A stretch of 64,000 nucleotides of DNA, taken from contig JBAZZQ010000002.1 in the NCBI GenBank assembly GCA_041658725.1, positions 1 to 64,000 of the forward strand, given 5' to 3'. Positions 6,968 through 15,759 of this stretch are shown in pieces. A model generated the notes under the pieces. That model saw only the letters and a list, made by a program, of their open reading frames with translations, ran no database searches and was not told where the DNA came from. Origin of the DNA: JBAZZQ01 sp041658725. Lineage in GTDB: Bacteria > Planctomycetota > Phycisphaerae > JAAYCJ01. Each line of letters opens with the position of its first letter. The first letter of the stretch is position 1. The position numbers were made by a program, and so were the translations under genes.

Positions 6968-9795
6968 TTGTTTTTTTCTGTTGGGATGACCGTAACTGGG
7001 GCGATTTTTTCCAGGTCAGATTTAATTTGGTCCGCCTGTCCGACAACGACCACGATCAGTTTATCCGAGTCGATTGTGTTTTGCACCAGACGCTCACAAT
7101 CCGCGGATTTGGTTTTCGCTATTCCCGCAAGCAATTTTTCGAGATAATCCCGGGCCAGTCCCTGCGATTCAATCAGCCACAAATCGCCGGCGATCTGCTG
7201 GGGGGTCTCACGCTCGCCGATAAAACTGCCGAGAAAATGCGACCGGCTGGTTTCAAGCTCCTCTTTGGTCGGCCCTTGGGTTTTTAATCGTTTGATTTCA
7301 TCGAGGACGGCCTGAACGGCTCGACCCGTCGATTCCGCTTTGCTGAACGTTCCGACTTTAAAGTCGCCGGCAAACCGCTGGGCGACGTAGCTGCCCCAAA
7401 CGCCATAGGTCAATCCCTTCGCAACGCGAATGCTCTTGTTCAGCCGGCTGTTAAAGTCCCATCCGAAATAGCTGCTGACGATCCGGCTGACAAAATATCC
7501 TTCGTTCTGTCGGGTGATTCCGAGTTGCCCGACGCGAATCTGACTCTGTACGCTTCCCGGGCGATCCACCAGGTAGATATGTGTTTTGTCGGCTTTGGGG
7601 ATTTTCGGTAATTCCTTCGCGGGTTGCGGTCCTTTGCTCTGCCAGGTTCCCAGAGTGTCTTTTGCCAGGGTCATCGCTTCTTTTTCGCTGATATCTCCGG
7701 CGATAATGAGGACGGCCATATCTGGTCGTGCAAATTTGTTCCACCATTCCTTCAAATCCGAAATGGTCAGGGCGTCCACGTCCCGGACCTCTCCGGTGGC
7801 AGTGCGGGAATACGGATGCGTTCCATACAATCGCCGCCGAAATTCACGGTCGGCCAGATAGTCGGGTTCGGCGGATGAAACGGCGAGCGATGTCAGAACC
7901 TGCTTGCGTAATTTTTTGAATTCCATTTCCGGAAAACTCGGGGACAGGACCACTTCGCCTAAAAGTTTTCCAGCCCGGCCGACGTGTTCCGTTAAACAGC
8001 CGACGTTGATCGTGCCGGTATCCATTCCGCCGCTGCCGGAAAGGCTGATGGCGTAGGTTTCGAGTTCTTCCGCCAGGGCGCCTTCGGTATGTTTGGCGGT
8101 TCCTTTGGTCAGCATTTTCATCGTCATCGCGGCGGTTCCTGGTTTATTTTCCGTCCAGCCGCCGGCGAGCAGTCCCAACTGCATACTGACAAACGGGACT
8201 TCATGATTTGATACGACAATTACTTTCAGGCCATTCGGTAACGTTTTGCGTGTGAACTGCGGAGTGATTTTTGCTTCGGAAATCTTGGCCAGAGGTGGTT
8301 TGTCTGGGAAATTCTTGCTTCGCTCGATACCTGGCCGACCCGGTTTGGGGGGAACTTTCTCCGATTTGGCGGTTATCGGGGCCGCTTCTTCTTTGTTGGT
8401 CGAGCCGAGGACAGTGCCGAGCATATTTCGTTCGACCGTTACTTCCAGGGACCGCTCGGGAGCTAAATATTTTTTGGCCACCCGCAAAAGATCGTCGGTG
8501 GTGACTTTGCGGATATCTTCCAGGTCATGGTTTACCCTCGAAATGTCACCACAATCGACGGCTGCGGTGCCCAGGACGCTCGCTTTACTTTCGATCTCCA
8601 ATCGTTGGGTTACCAACTGGTAGAGGAGTTTATTTTTTGCTTTTGTTAACTCGCGCTCGCTGACGGGCTGGGTTTGCAGGCGTGCGATGTTTTTTTCCAT
8701 GACTTCAAGAACTTTGGCGCTGTCTGCTCCGACGGGAGACAGGACCGCTCCCGCCCCGAACAAACCGTCCTGCTCCAGGGACCAGGAGACGGTTTGGGCG
8801 GCCATTGCCAGTTGTTTTTCGGCCACCAGTTCACGGTATAACCTGCTGGAGTTTCCACCGCCGAGGATTTCGGCTAAAAGGTCGAGAACCACGGCATCTT
8901 TATCGCTGATCGGAACCGTTCGATAGACGACTCCGACACCTGGGGCGGGGGCGTTGGATTCTTTGATGGTGATGGACCGTTTTTCGGTCGGATCGGGTTC
9001 GTGGACCGCCACTTTCGGCTGATCGGGATATCGAGGAATCCAGCCGAAATATTTTTTGGCTTGCCGCTGGGCCGCCTCGTGCGTTACCGCGCCGACAATC
9101 ACCAGCGTCGCATTGTTCGGCACATAATACCGCGTCCAGAAATCCCGCAGTTCGGGGACAGACGAGGCTCGCAGATGCGATATTTTTCCGATCGGGGCCC
9201 AGCGATAGGGATGGACCTTAAAAATCGCGGCCAGCAAATTTTCCACAAGTGTGCCGTAGGGTTCGTTCAATTTCATCCGGCGTTCTTCTTCCACCACTTT
9301 TCGCTCGGTGTCGAAGGCATTTTGATCAATCTTTAGAAACGCCATTCGTTCGGCCTCAAGCCATAGCGCCAGGTCGAGTTGATCGGCTGGGAGCGTTTCA
9401 AGATAGACCGTGCGGTCGAAACTGGTGTATCCATTGGTCGATCCGCCCACTTGACGGATAAGACCAAAATGATCGGTCGGACCCAGCCGGTCCGTGCCGC
9501 GAAACATCATGTGCTCGAACATGTGGGCAAACCCCTGCCGTTTGGATTGCTCATCCTTCGATCCGACGTGATACCACACCTGCACAGCTACGATGGGGCA
9601 GGAAAAATCTTCCAGCGTGATAACCGTCAACCCATTATCGAGTTTAATCTGTTGATAATCAAAAATGGCTTTGCCTCCTTTGCTTTCCAGTTTAGCGGTT
9701 TCGCCGCGAGGTCCAGCCCACAGACTCCCCGCCGTCAGTACAACCAAAATCAACGATAAAATTCCCATTCGGTTCGATCCGATCCGATAATTCAT
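6964..9795 (-). CDS. M16 family zinc metallopeptidase, two-domain, exported
   Basis: 943 residues with an N-terminal signal peptide (residues 1-27). The first M16 unit carries the inverted zinc site HMFEH at residues 91-95 and a downstream VVEEERR glutamate, so it should be catalytic. The second unit (from about residue 480) begins KTLPNGLKVIVVSN but has no HxxEH, which is the usual arrangement of an inactive partner half closing the peptide chamber (as in pitrilysin-like and mitochondrial processing peptidases). It likely degrades short peptides in the periplasm. The ATG at 9795 is preceded by AGGAG. It is co-transcribed with panB. Confidence 0.93.
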   Translation of the reverse strand: MNYRIGSNRMGILSLILVVLTAGSLWAGPRGETAKLESKGGKAIFDYQQIKLDNGLTVITLEDFSCPIVAVQVWYHVGSKDEQSKRQGFAHMFEHMMFRGTDRLGPTDHFGLIRQVGGSTNGYTSFDRTVYLETLPADQLDLALWLEAERMAFLKIDQNAFDTERKVVEEERRMKLNEPYGTLVENLLAAIFKVHPYRWAPIGKISHLRASSVPELRDFWTRYYVPNNATLVIVGAVTHEAAQRQAKKYFGWIPRYPDQPKVAVHEPDPTEKRSITIKESNAPAPGVGVVYRTVPISDKDAVVLDLLAEILGGGNSSRLYRELVAEKQLAMAAQTVSWSLEQDGLFGAGAVLSPVGADSAKVLEVMEKNIARLQTQPVSERELTKAKNKLLYQLVTQRLEIESKASVLGTAAVDCGDISRVNHDLEDIRKVTTDDLLRVAKKYLAPERSLEVTVERNMLGTVLGSTNKEEAAPITAKSEKVPPKPGRPGIERSKNFPDKPPLAKISEAKITPQFTRKTLPNGLKVIVVSNHEVPFVSMQLGLLAGGWTENKPGTAAMTMKMLTKGTAKHTEGALAEELETYAISLSGSGGMDTGTINVGCLTEHVGRAGKLLGEVVLSPSFPEMEFKKLRKQVLTSLAVSSAEPDYLADREFRRRLYGTHPYSRTATGEVRDVDALTISDLKEWWNKFARPDMAVLIIAGDISEKEAMTLAKDTLGTWQSKGPQPAKELPKIPKADKTHIYLVDRPGSVQSQIRVGQLGITRQNEGYFVSRIVSSYFGWDFNSRLNKSIRVAKGLTYGVWGSYVAQRFAGDFKVGTFSKAESTGRAVQAVLDEIKRLKTQGPTKEELETSRSHFLGSFIGERETPQQIAGDLWLIESQGLARDYLEKLLAGIAKTKSADCERLVQNTIDSDKLIVVVVGQADQIKSDLEKIAPVTVIPTEKNK

Positions 9796-9840
9796 TCATG
9801 CACTCCTGTTAACAAGTAATTTGTCCGGGTAGCGTAATAC

Positions 9841-9863
9841 CCACTCCCTCACGGTCGCGGCTC
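9841..9863 (-). repeat. ACCGTSAGGGAG repeat family, short copy
   Basis: CCACTCCCTCACGGTCGCGG plus CTC on the plus strand; shares CTCCCTNACGGTCG with the other four members. Inverted TAATACC/GGTATATTA flanks suggest insertion within, or creation of, a hairpin. Confidence 0.6.
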
Positions 9864-9926
9864 TTTGGTATATTATATTACCTTGTGATCGCCGAGAATG
9901 CATGGATTTATTGGCATGACGAAGAA

Positions 9927-9954
9927 GACACGGGCAAGAATACTTGCCCGTGTC
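9927..9954. repeat. Perfect 12-bp inverted repeat
   Basis: GACACGGGCAAG (9927-9938), loop AATA, CTTGCCCGTGTC (9943-9954). There is no T-tract on either strand, so this is not a standard intrinsic terminator. It lies between divergent genes, so a terminator would not be expected anyway. Confidence 0.7.
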
Positions 9955-10120
9955 ACCCATAAGCTGTGATTGGATTATGCAATCGCTTGTAATTCATAGT
10001 TCGACGTTGTACGATAACACTCACGATTTTTTAATTTTTTGGAAACTTTTTTTCTTCGGGATCGTCTAATTTTAAAACGGAATGAAACCCAAATATTCTT
10101 TTTAACAAGGAGAATTTGTG

Positions 10121-11938
10121 ATGAAACCGATTCAGTCCGCCAGTGTTCTAATTTTACTTATTTTGTGTCTTTCCGTTCCTGCGGCGGAGCCGATTTCGGT
10201 CAAAGGAACAGTCGATGCCGCCACGGTCTACCGAGGCCAGGCGTTGGTCACCCGGCTGGTTGAGGTGTCCGGACCGGTGGGATTACGGGAGGTAGTGGTT
10301 ACCGAACTACCACAGTCCATCGTCCCTGGCAGCATCTACGCGGAGTCGGCCAATGGGGTGGAGATTCGCTCTGTCCGATACCGCGAACGGCCTGTTATGC
10401 AGGACGTCCGCGCGGAGGTGCGGAAGCTCGATGATCAAATTCGAAAGATAGAGGATGCCATTCACGCAAAAAATCGAGAAGTAGATATTTCAAGAAGTAA
10501 TGGGATATATATTGACTCATTGGGGAACTTTATCGCCATCACAGCCAACAATCAGGCTTCCAAAGCCGACTTTAACCCCAAAGCCATCCAGGAGATGACA
10601 CGATTCATTTTTGAGCAGCGTGAAAAAGTCGTCCAGGAACAGGAAGTTAAAACGAGTCAAGAAATTCGAGACCTTAAGGAACAATTCGAGCTTTTGAAGC
10701 GTCAGCGAGACACTGTTGCGGGGACTAATGCCCAATCGGTTCGTGAAGCGGTCGTTTTTGTGAATTTGAGTGTGTCCAAAGGAGGGCGGTTCAAGTTCCA
10801 ATATCTGGTAAACAACGCATCGTGGTCTGCCTCCTACAATATTCGGGCCAATGCGGAACGTAAAGAAGTTACGGTAGAGTATAACGCTTCGGTCCAGCAG
10901 ATGAGCGGAGAGGAATGGAGCGACGTGGCCATGACGCTTTCCACCGCCACTCCATCCCTGACGGCCAAGGCGCCGAAACTGGAACCGCTGACCATTGCAT
11001 TGATCGCGCCACGCACCAATGGCCCTGGGATGATGCCGGGTGGTATGGGACCAAGCGGACCGATGGATGATAAGTTTTTTGTGGAACAAAAAAGTAAATT
11101 GCTCCGGCAACAACGGGAGCTGGTTTCCAACCGCGCGATGAACATGCCCGCACAAGCGGAAGGGTTTACCCAGCAGGTCCAGAGAGCTCCACAGGACCGG
11201 TTTGATGCGGACCTGAACGTGGTGGCCAAAGACATCCAGGTTCTGGAAATGATGAGCGAGGGCAAGTTCTCCAAGTCCGCTGTCCGGCCTGCTCCGGTCG
11301 ACGAAGGCGTGAGTGTGACCTACCAACTTTCCGGACGGACCACACTTCCCAGCCGATCCGACCAGCAGATCATCCAGATCGCCGCGTTGCCCATGAAGGC
11401 GGAATTTTATAAAATGGCTATCCCGGTGCTGACCAATTATGTGTACGAGGAGGCCTCGCTGACCAATGAAAGCAAAACCGTGCTGTTGGCCGGACCCGTC
11501 GCCACGTACTTGGCGGGTCAATTTGTCGGGAACGGGGCCATTCCCACTGTGGCCATCGGGGAAAATATCACCGTGGGATTTGGAATCGATCCCTCCCTCC
11601 GCGCCAGCCGCGAGTTGGTGGAACGCAAAGAAGATGTTCAAGGGGGAAACCGGTTGGTGGACTTCACCTACCGATTGGCGCTGGAAAATTTCGGTAACGC
11701 GCCTGCCGCCATGCGTTTGTTTGACCGTCTGCCCACGACCCGGGGCACCGATATCAAGCTGACCCTGGCTTCCGCAAACCCCAAGACCACCGACGAATCT
11801 AAAAAAGGAATTCTCCGATGGGACGTAAAGGTTCCCGGCCAAACCCTCGGGTCCAAAGCCTTGAATGTCGAATACAAGTTCCGTCTTGAGTATGACAAGC
11901 AAATGATCATCACCGGGTTGCCCTCGTCAAACCCGTGA
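10121..11938 (+). CDS. MuiA-type DUF4139 domain protein, exported
   Basis: 605 residues from the ATG at 10121, which has AAGGAG eight bases upstream. Signal peptide at residues 1-22. The N-terminal DUF4140-like part (VKGTVDAATVYRGQALVTR, residues about 25-110) is followed by a coiled coil (RAEVRKLDDQIRKIEDAI, and a second helix near VVQEQEVKTSQEIRDLKEQF) and a C-terminal DUF4139 beta domain starting KFQYLVNNASWSASYNIRA. The family includes the mucoidy inhibitor A proteins, whose biochemical function is unknown. A glycine/methionine/proline-rich linker (GPGMMPGGMGPSGPMDDK) interrupts the DUF4139 region. It ends eight bases from the convergent SPFH gene. Confidence 0.85.
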   Translation: MKPIQSASVLILLILCLSVPAAEPISVKGTVDAATVYRGQALVTRLVEVSGPVGLREVVVTELPQSIVPGSIYAESANGVEIRSVRYRERPVMQDVRAEVRKLDDQIRKIEDAIHAKNREVDISRSNGIYIDSLGNFIAITANNQASKADFNPKAIQEMTRFIFEQREKVVQEQEVKTSQEIRDLKEQFELLKRQRDTVAGTNAQSVREAVVFVNLSVSKGGRFKFQYLVNNASWSASYNIRANAERKEVTVEYNASVQQMSGEEWSDVAMTLSTATPSLTAKAPKLEPLTIALIAPRTNGPGMMPGGMGPSGPMDDKFFVEQKSKLLRQQRELVSNRAMNMPAQAEGFTQQVQRAPQDRFDADLNVVAKDIQVLEMMSEGKFSKSAVRPAPVDEGVSVTYQLSGRTTLPSRSDQQIIQIAALPMKAEFYKMAIPVLTNYVYEEASLTNESKTVLLAGPVATYLAGQFVGNGAIPTVAIGENITVGFGIDPSLRASRELVERKEDVQGGNRLVDFTYRLALENFGNAPAAMRLFDRLPTTRGTDIKLTLASANPKTTDESKKGILRWDVKVPGQTLGSKALNVEYKFRLEYDKQMIITGLPSSNP

Positions 11939-11945
11939 CAATGAA

Positions 11946-12824
11946 TTAAACCGTTTTCGCCGGCGCGTTTGATTTTTCGGCGTAGTTGGCGAAGGGTTTT
12001 ACCAGGTTGAAAAATTCCATGGGGAATATGAATTTGGTCGAAGCGCTTTCACCGATGTGTTTTAGGGCTTCGAGATATTGAAGAGCCATGGTCTTTTCAT
12101 CGACGTTGCGGACGGAGCCGAAAATTTTGTCCAGGGCTAGAGCGTAACCCTCGGCGCGAAGGATCTGGGCTTGGCGGCCGCCCTCGGCTTGGAGAATGGC
12201 GGCGGACTTTTCGCCTTCGGCTACCGTGACCTTGGCTTGCTTGGTTCCTTCCGCTTCGGTTACGACCGCTCGTCGGGTTCGCTCGGCGGACATCTGTCTT
12301 GTCATTGCTTCCTGGACTTCTTTCGGCGGAAGGATTTCTCGGATTTCCACCGAGGTGATTTTTCCACCCCAGCGCTCTGTGACCTCGTCCATTTTTGTGC
12401 GTAGAATTTTGTTGATTTGTTCACGTTTCGACAGGACGTCGTCCAATGGGATATCGCCGACCACGGCTCGGAGCGTCGTCGTTGCGATCCCCTGCAAGGC
12501 TCCGGCGAAATTGGAAACTTCCACCACGGACTTTACCGCGTCCGTTACTTTCCAGTAAATCAGAAAATCGATACTGATCGGGGCGTTATCCTTTGTAATC
12601 GTCGTCTGGCGGGGAATTTCCAGGTAGTTCTCGCGCAGATCGACGCGAACCGGCCGGTCGATGGCCGGGATGATGATCACCAATCCGGGGCCTTTCTGAC
12701 CGATACATCGGCCAAGACGAAAAATTACCAGCCGCTCATATTCGGCGACGATTTTGAAAATCGAAGTGAAAACAATCACGGCAAAGAAAACGACTACAAA
12801 CCCAACTGCCAGTAGTGGACCCAT
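11946..12824 (-). CDS. SPFH/stomatin-like (slipin) membrane protein
   Basis: 292 residues. One N-terminal membrane segment (residues 5-27) is followed by the SPFH/PHB domain (EYERLVIFRLGRCIGQKGPGLVIIIP, in parts EYERLVIFRLGR) and a helical region rich in Ala/Glu (VTEAEGTKQAKVTVAEGEKS) that drives oligomerisation. Prokaryotic slipins form membrane microdomain scaffolds and are usually encoded next to NfeD/1510-type proteases, as here, where NfeD lies 20 bases upstream on the same strand. The start has AAGGAG seven bases ahead. The pair is likely one operon transcribed NfeD then slipin. Confidence 0.93.
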   Translation of the reverse strand: MGPLLAVGFVVVFFAVIVFTSIFKIVAEYERLVIFRLGRCIGQKGPGLVIIIPAIDRPVRVDLRENYLEIPRQTTITKDNAPISIDFLIYWKVTDAVKSVVEVSNFAGALQGIATTTLRAVVGDIPLDDVLSKREQINKILRTKMDEVTERWGGKITSVEIREILPPKEVQEAMTRQMSAERTRRAVVTEAEGTKQAKVTVAEGEKSAAILQAEGGRQAQILRAEGYALALDKIFGSVRNVDEKTMALQYLEALKHIGESASTKFIFPMEFFNLVKPFANYAEKSNAPAKTV

Positions 12825-12844
12825 GTGCGATCTCCTTAAATTAA

Positions 12845-14155
12845 TTAGCGTTTGGAAATTTTTCGTACCTTGAGAATTAATCCATCGACGGTAACGACTT
12901 CAACCGTGCTGCCTTCTTCGATCAATCCTTCGACGCTCTGTGCCGACCACTGCTCTCCGCGAATATGAACGACACCGGCGGGATTAAGAGCGGACTGAGC
13001 TATCCCGACCATGCCGGGCATCCTTTCCACGCCCATGATCCCCTTGGAATGATGGGCCTTGATCACCAGCCAGAGCACGAAACCGAAAAATACGGCGGTC
13101 GATCCGCTTCCGGCGATAATCAGGCTCCAGGGGACTTTTCCATAAGGCGATGCGGGAAACAGCAGAAACGAGCCCAAGATAAAAGCGATGATTCCCCCCA
13201 CCGTCAGCACTCCATGCGTCGGAGTAAACAGATCGGCGGTAAATAGGATCACCGCCAGAAAGATCAGCAGCACGCCTGCCAGGTTCACCGGTAAAACGGA
13301 AAGTGCGAGTAACCCCAAAATCAGGCTCAAGCCGCCAACGACACCGGGAAGAACCATTCCCGGATTCGCCATTTCAAAATATAATCCCCAGATACCGAGG
13401 ATGAGCAGGACGTAGGCGATATTCGGATGTCCGAGGACCTGGAAAAAGTTTTGGACCCAATTCGGCTGGCGGTAGACTACCTCGCTGTTGCGGGTATGTA
13501 AGATTCGGGGTTGTCCGCCGATCATAATTTTTCTGCCGTCGAGCTTGGTGAGCAGGTCGGTCAAGCTGTTGGCGCCGAGGTCGATGATATGAAGTTTAAG
13601 TGCCTGGTCGGCGGAAACCGATGCGCTCTCGCGGACGGATTTTTCCGCCCACTCGACATTTCGGCCTCGCCGTTCGGCCAGGGACCGGATAAAGGCGACC
13701 GAATCATTGACGATTTTTTCTCCGACCGCTCCGCCGGTCATTTCGACGGGATGAGCCGCCCCGATATTGGTGGCCGGCGCCATGGCGGCGACGTGAGAGG
13801 CATAAGCGATGAACGTTCCCGCCGAGGCCGCCCTGGCTCCTTCCGGGGATACAAACGTTATCACCGGAACTTCGCTTTTTAAAATGGATTCGATGATCTG
13901 TCGCATCGAGTCGTCAAGCCCGCCCGGAGTATCCAGTTCGATGATGATAGCTTCGTAAAGGTTACTGTTGGCGTCGTCGATATTTTTGACCAGATAATCG
14001 GCCAGGGTTGGCCCGATCATTCCCCGTGCTTTAAGAACCTCGACCTTTCGTTGCCCCACTGCCGATTGCGTTGAGGTCATTTGGCCTGCAACGGGAAGAC
14101 TCGCCAATACCGCCACCGTTGCCGCTGCTAAAACCAATTTGTGTATTGACACCAT
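12845..14155 (-). CDS. NfeD-family membrane serine protease (ClpP-like plus NfeD domain)
   Basis: 436 residues. Signal peptide (residues 1-24), then a ClpP-fold protease domain: IIIELDTPGGLDDSMRQI, and RAASAGTFIAYAS carrying the likely nucleophile Ser. The predicted general-base Lys lies in GEKIVNDSVAFIRS (family knowledge from the 1510-N protease). Four to five transmembrane helices follow (about 255-385), and the C-terminal NfeD OB-fold domain reads VHIRGEQWSAQSVEGLIEEG. These proteases cleave near the C-terminus of partner slipins, and the slipin gene is directly downstream. Confidence 0.93.
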   Translation of the reverse strand: MVSIHKLVLAAATVAVLASLPVAGQMTSTQSAVGQRKVEVLKARGMIGPTLADYLVKNIDDANSNLYEAIIIELDTPGGLDDSMRQIIESILKSEVPVITFVSPEGARAASAGTFIAYASHVAAMAPATNIGAAHPVEMTGGAVGEKIVNDSVAFIRSLAERRGRNVEWAEKSVRESASVSADQALKLHIIDLGANSLTDLLTKLDGRKIMIGGQPRILHTRNSEVVYRQPNWVQNFFQVLGHPNIAYVLLILGIWGLYFEMANPGMVLPGVVGGLSLILGLLALSVLPVNLAGVLLIFLAVILFTADLFTPTHGVLTVGGIIAFILGSFLLFPASPYGKVPWSLIIAGSGSTAVFFGFVLWLVIKAHHSKGIMGVERMPGMVGIAQSALNPAGVVHIRGEQWSAQSVEGLIEEGSTVEVVTVDGLILKVRKISKR

Positions 14156-14250
14156 TGTTTTCCGCCCTCAAAAGTGTTGAATGATTTTACACATTATCAA
14201 CGACGATATTGGCGGTGTCAATGATTAATGAAGGGAATCTTGACGATGAA

Positions 14251-14278
14251 TTAAAAACCCCCAGATTTCCATCGGGGG
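14251..14278 (-). terminator. Intrinsic terminator of the B12-radical SAM gene
   Basis: On the minus strand, CCCCCGAT-GGAA-ATC(T)GGGGG forms a hairpin with one bulge, followed by TTTTTAA. It starts only a few bases after the stop at 14284. A near-identical hairpin (CCCCCGATGGCAATCGGGGG) serves the lgt gene at 37568-37596. Confidence 0.75.
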
Positions 14279-14283
14279 CAAGT

Positions 14284-15687
14284 TCAATCTGGAAACTCGG
14301 TGGATGGGACGTTTTTCAGATGCGGGAACTTCGGAGCGTCGTGAGCCACCTGGATTTTGGCTAAATTGAGAAATCCTTTGTTCATGCCGTGCACGAAAAG
14401 GGCGGTGGTCAGGGATCGCGTTTTGAAAAGCGATTTGATGGTTCGCTTCAAAAGCCATCTTCGTTCGATGGCACCCCGCCGGAAGAGGAACATCGCTTCG
14501 TCGAGCTGCTGGGGTGTCATTCTTTTGGGCTGAAAGACGGTATTGGTGAATGTATATTTTTCCCAGTCGTCGGGATAGTTATTGGCGATGATTCTGCCTT
14601 CGTTTTTGAACTCTTCATACAGGCCGGTTCCGGGCAGAGGAGTCAGATTGGTCAGTTGAATGATATCGATTCCCAATTCCACCGCCGTGGTGGCCGTCTG
14701 GCCGATGCTTTCCGGGACATCGTTGTCTGATCCGCTGATCAAAGCCCCGAAGACGGCAATCCCGGATCGATGGAATCCGTCGATGAGTTCCTTGTAACGG
14801 CTCAGATTTTGCCGGTTAAGCCGTTTTTGGAAACTCTGAAGATTTTCGTCGTCGAAACTTTCAATCCCCACCAGCATCGCGCGGCATCCGGCTTTGTAGG
14901 CCAGGTCCAGCCCTTCCTTGTCATCACCCATATTGATCGTCGTCTGGCTGAACCAGTAATGCTTTTTACCCCGCTTGATGATTTCCCGCAGGAACTCTTT
15001 GGACCATTCCGCCTGCTTGCTGGACAGGCCGAAGAAATTATCATCCACAATGAAAATGAAGCTCTTGTTGACGGTGTTCCATTCTTCGAGGACGGCGTCG
15101 ATGGATCGGCGTCGGATGACTGGACCGTTGACTTTGGTTACCGAGCAGAATTTACATCCGGTCGGGCATCCGCGGGACGTTTGCAGGGAGGCGACGTCGT
15201 ATTTTCCGTTGATCGGATCGACCGTCTGCCTGGCCCTTCCGGCCCCGCTGGAAATGTCGGGCAATCTGTCGGCGACATATCTTTTTTGCAGTTTACCGGC
15301 CTGGAAATCGCTGAGGATTTTAGGCCAGAGTTCATCGGCCTCACCGAGGACGATCGAATCAAAATACGGCTGGGCTTCTTCGGGGCAGGTCGTGGCGTGC
15401 ATTCCACCGAAAATAACCGGCAGTTTCAGGTCGCGGCATGCCTTGGCCAATTCATAGGCCCGGGTCGCTCCGCTGGTCATGGCGGTAACTCCAACCAGAT
15501 CGTAACCCTTCTTACCCAGCGACTCTTCTATGTTGATTTTTCCAAATATCTCGTCGTAAATATCAACCTGATGTTCCGACGGGGTGCAATTCGCGAGCAC
15601 TTGCAGACCCAGGTGCGGGATTTTCGTCCCGATCGTGTGGTATCCCTGTCCAGCTCGTGAAATTGGATTGACTAATGCGATTCTAAT
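14284..15687 (-). CDS. Cobalamin-binding radical SAM protein (BchE/HpnJ-like), ATT start
   Basis: 467 residues if begun at ATT 15687. The N-terminal B12-binding Rossmann domain starts IRIALVNPISRAGQGYHTIG and continues through DLVGVTAMTSGATRAYELA. The radical SAM domain has the CX3CX2C cluster motif CPTGCKFCSVTK, preceded by LQTSRG, and the FIFIVDDNFFG segment typical of this subgroup. Members modify lipids, tetrapyrroles or other large substrates; the substrate here is unknown. Upstream, the reading frame meets a TAA eight codons above the first conserved residues, leaving no ATG, GTG or TTG before the conserved N-terminus. ATT has AAAGGA eight bases ahead. The first GTG (15600) would delete 29 conserved residues. 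Downstream of ymdB. Confidence 0.85.
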   Translation of the reverse strand: MRIALVNPISRAGQGYHTIGTKIPHLGLQVLANCTPSEHQVDIYDEIFGKINIEESLGKKGYDLVGVTAMTSGATRAYELAKACRDLKLPVIFGGMHATTCPEEAQPYFDSIVLGEADELWPKILSDFQAGKLQKRYVADRLPDISSGAGRARQTVDPINGKYDVASLQTSRGCPTGCKFCSVTKVNGPVIRRRSIDAVLEEWNTVNKSFIFIVDDNFFGLSSKQAEWSKEFLREIIKRGKKHYWFSQTTINMGDDKEGLDLAYKAGCRAMLVGIESFDDENLQSFQKRLNRQNLSRYKELIDGFHRSGIAVFGALISGSDNDVPESIGQTATTAVELGIDIIQLTNLTPLPGTGLYEEFKNEGRIIANNYPDDWEKYTFTNTVFQPKRMTPQQLDEAMFLFRRGAIERRWLLKRTIKSLFKTRSLTTALFVHGMNKGFLNLAKIQVAHDAPKFPHLKNVPSTEFPD

Positions 15688-15759
15688 GGTAACGTTCCTT
15701 TACGAAAATACGATTTTCCCCATTATACTGCGAGCAACAAAAGATAGAGTAAATAAAAT

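Larger units (their letters stand above)
9796..10120. other. Intergenic region between divergent M16 and MuiA-like genes
   Basis: 325 bases without an ORF. It contains a short ACCGTSAGGGAG-family repeat at 9841-9863, flanked by TAATACC and GGTATATTA as inverted ends, and a perfect hairpin at 9927-9954. The remainder is AT-rich leader DNA ahead of the Shine-Dalgarno AAGGAG at 10107-10112. Confidence 0.6.

Noticed and set aside
10517..11902. 461-codon antisense ORF opposite the MuiA-like gene
   Set aside because: It lies fully inside the well-supported DUF4139 gene on the other strand, has no start signal, and its translation is His/Arg/Gln-rich shadow sequence.
14770..15660. 296-codon ORF opposite the B12-radical SAM gene
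   Set aside because: Complete overlap with a gene carrying clear motifs on the other strand; no domain or ribosome site.
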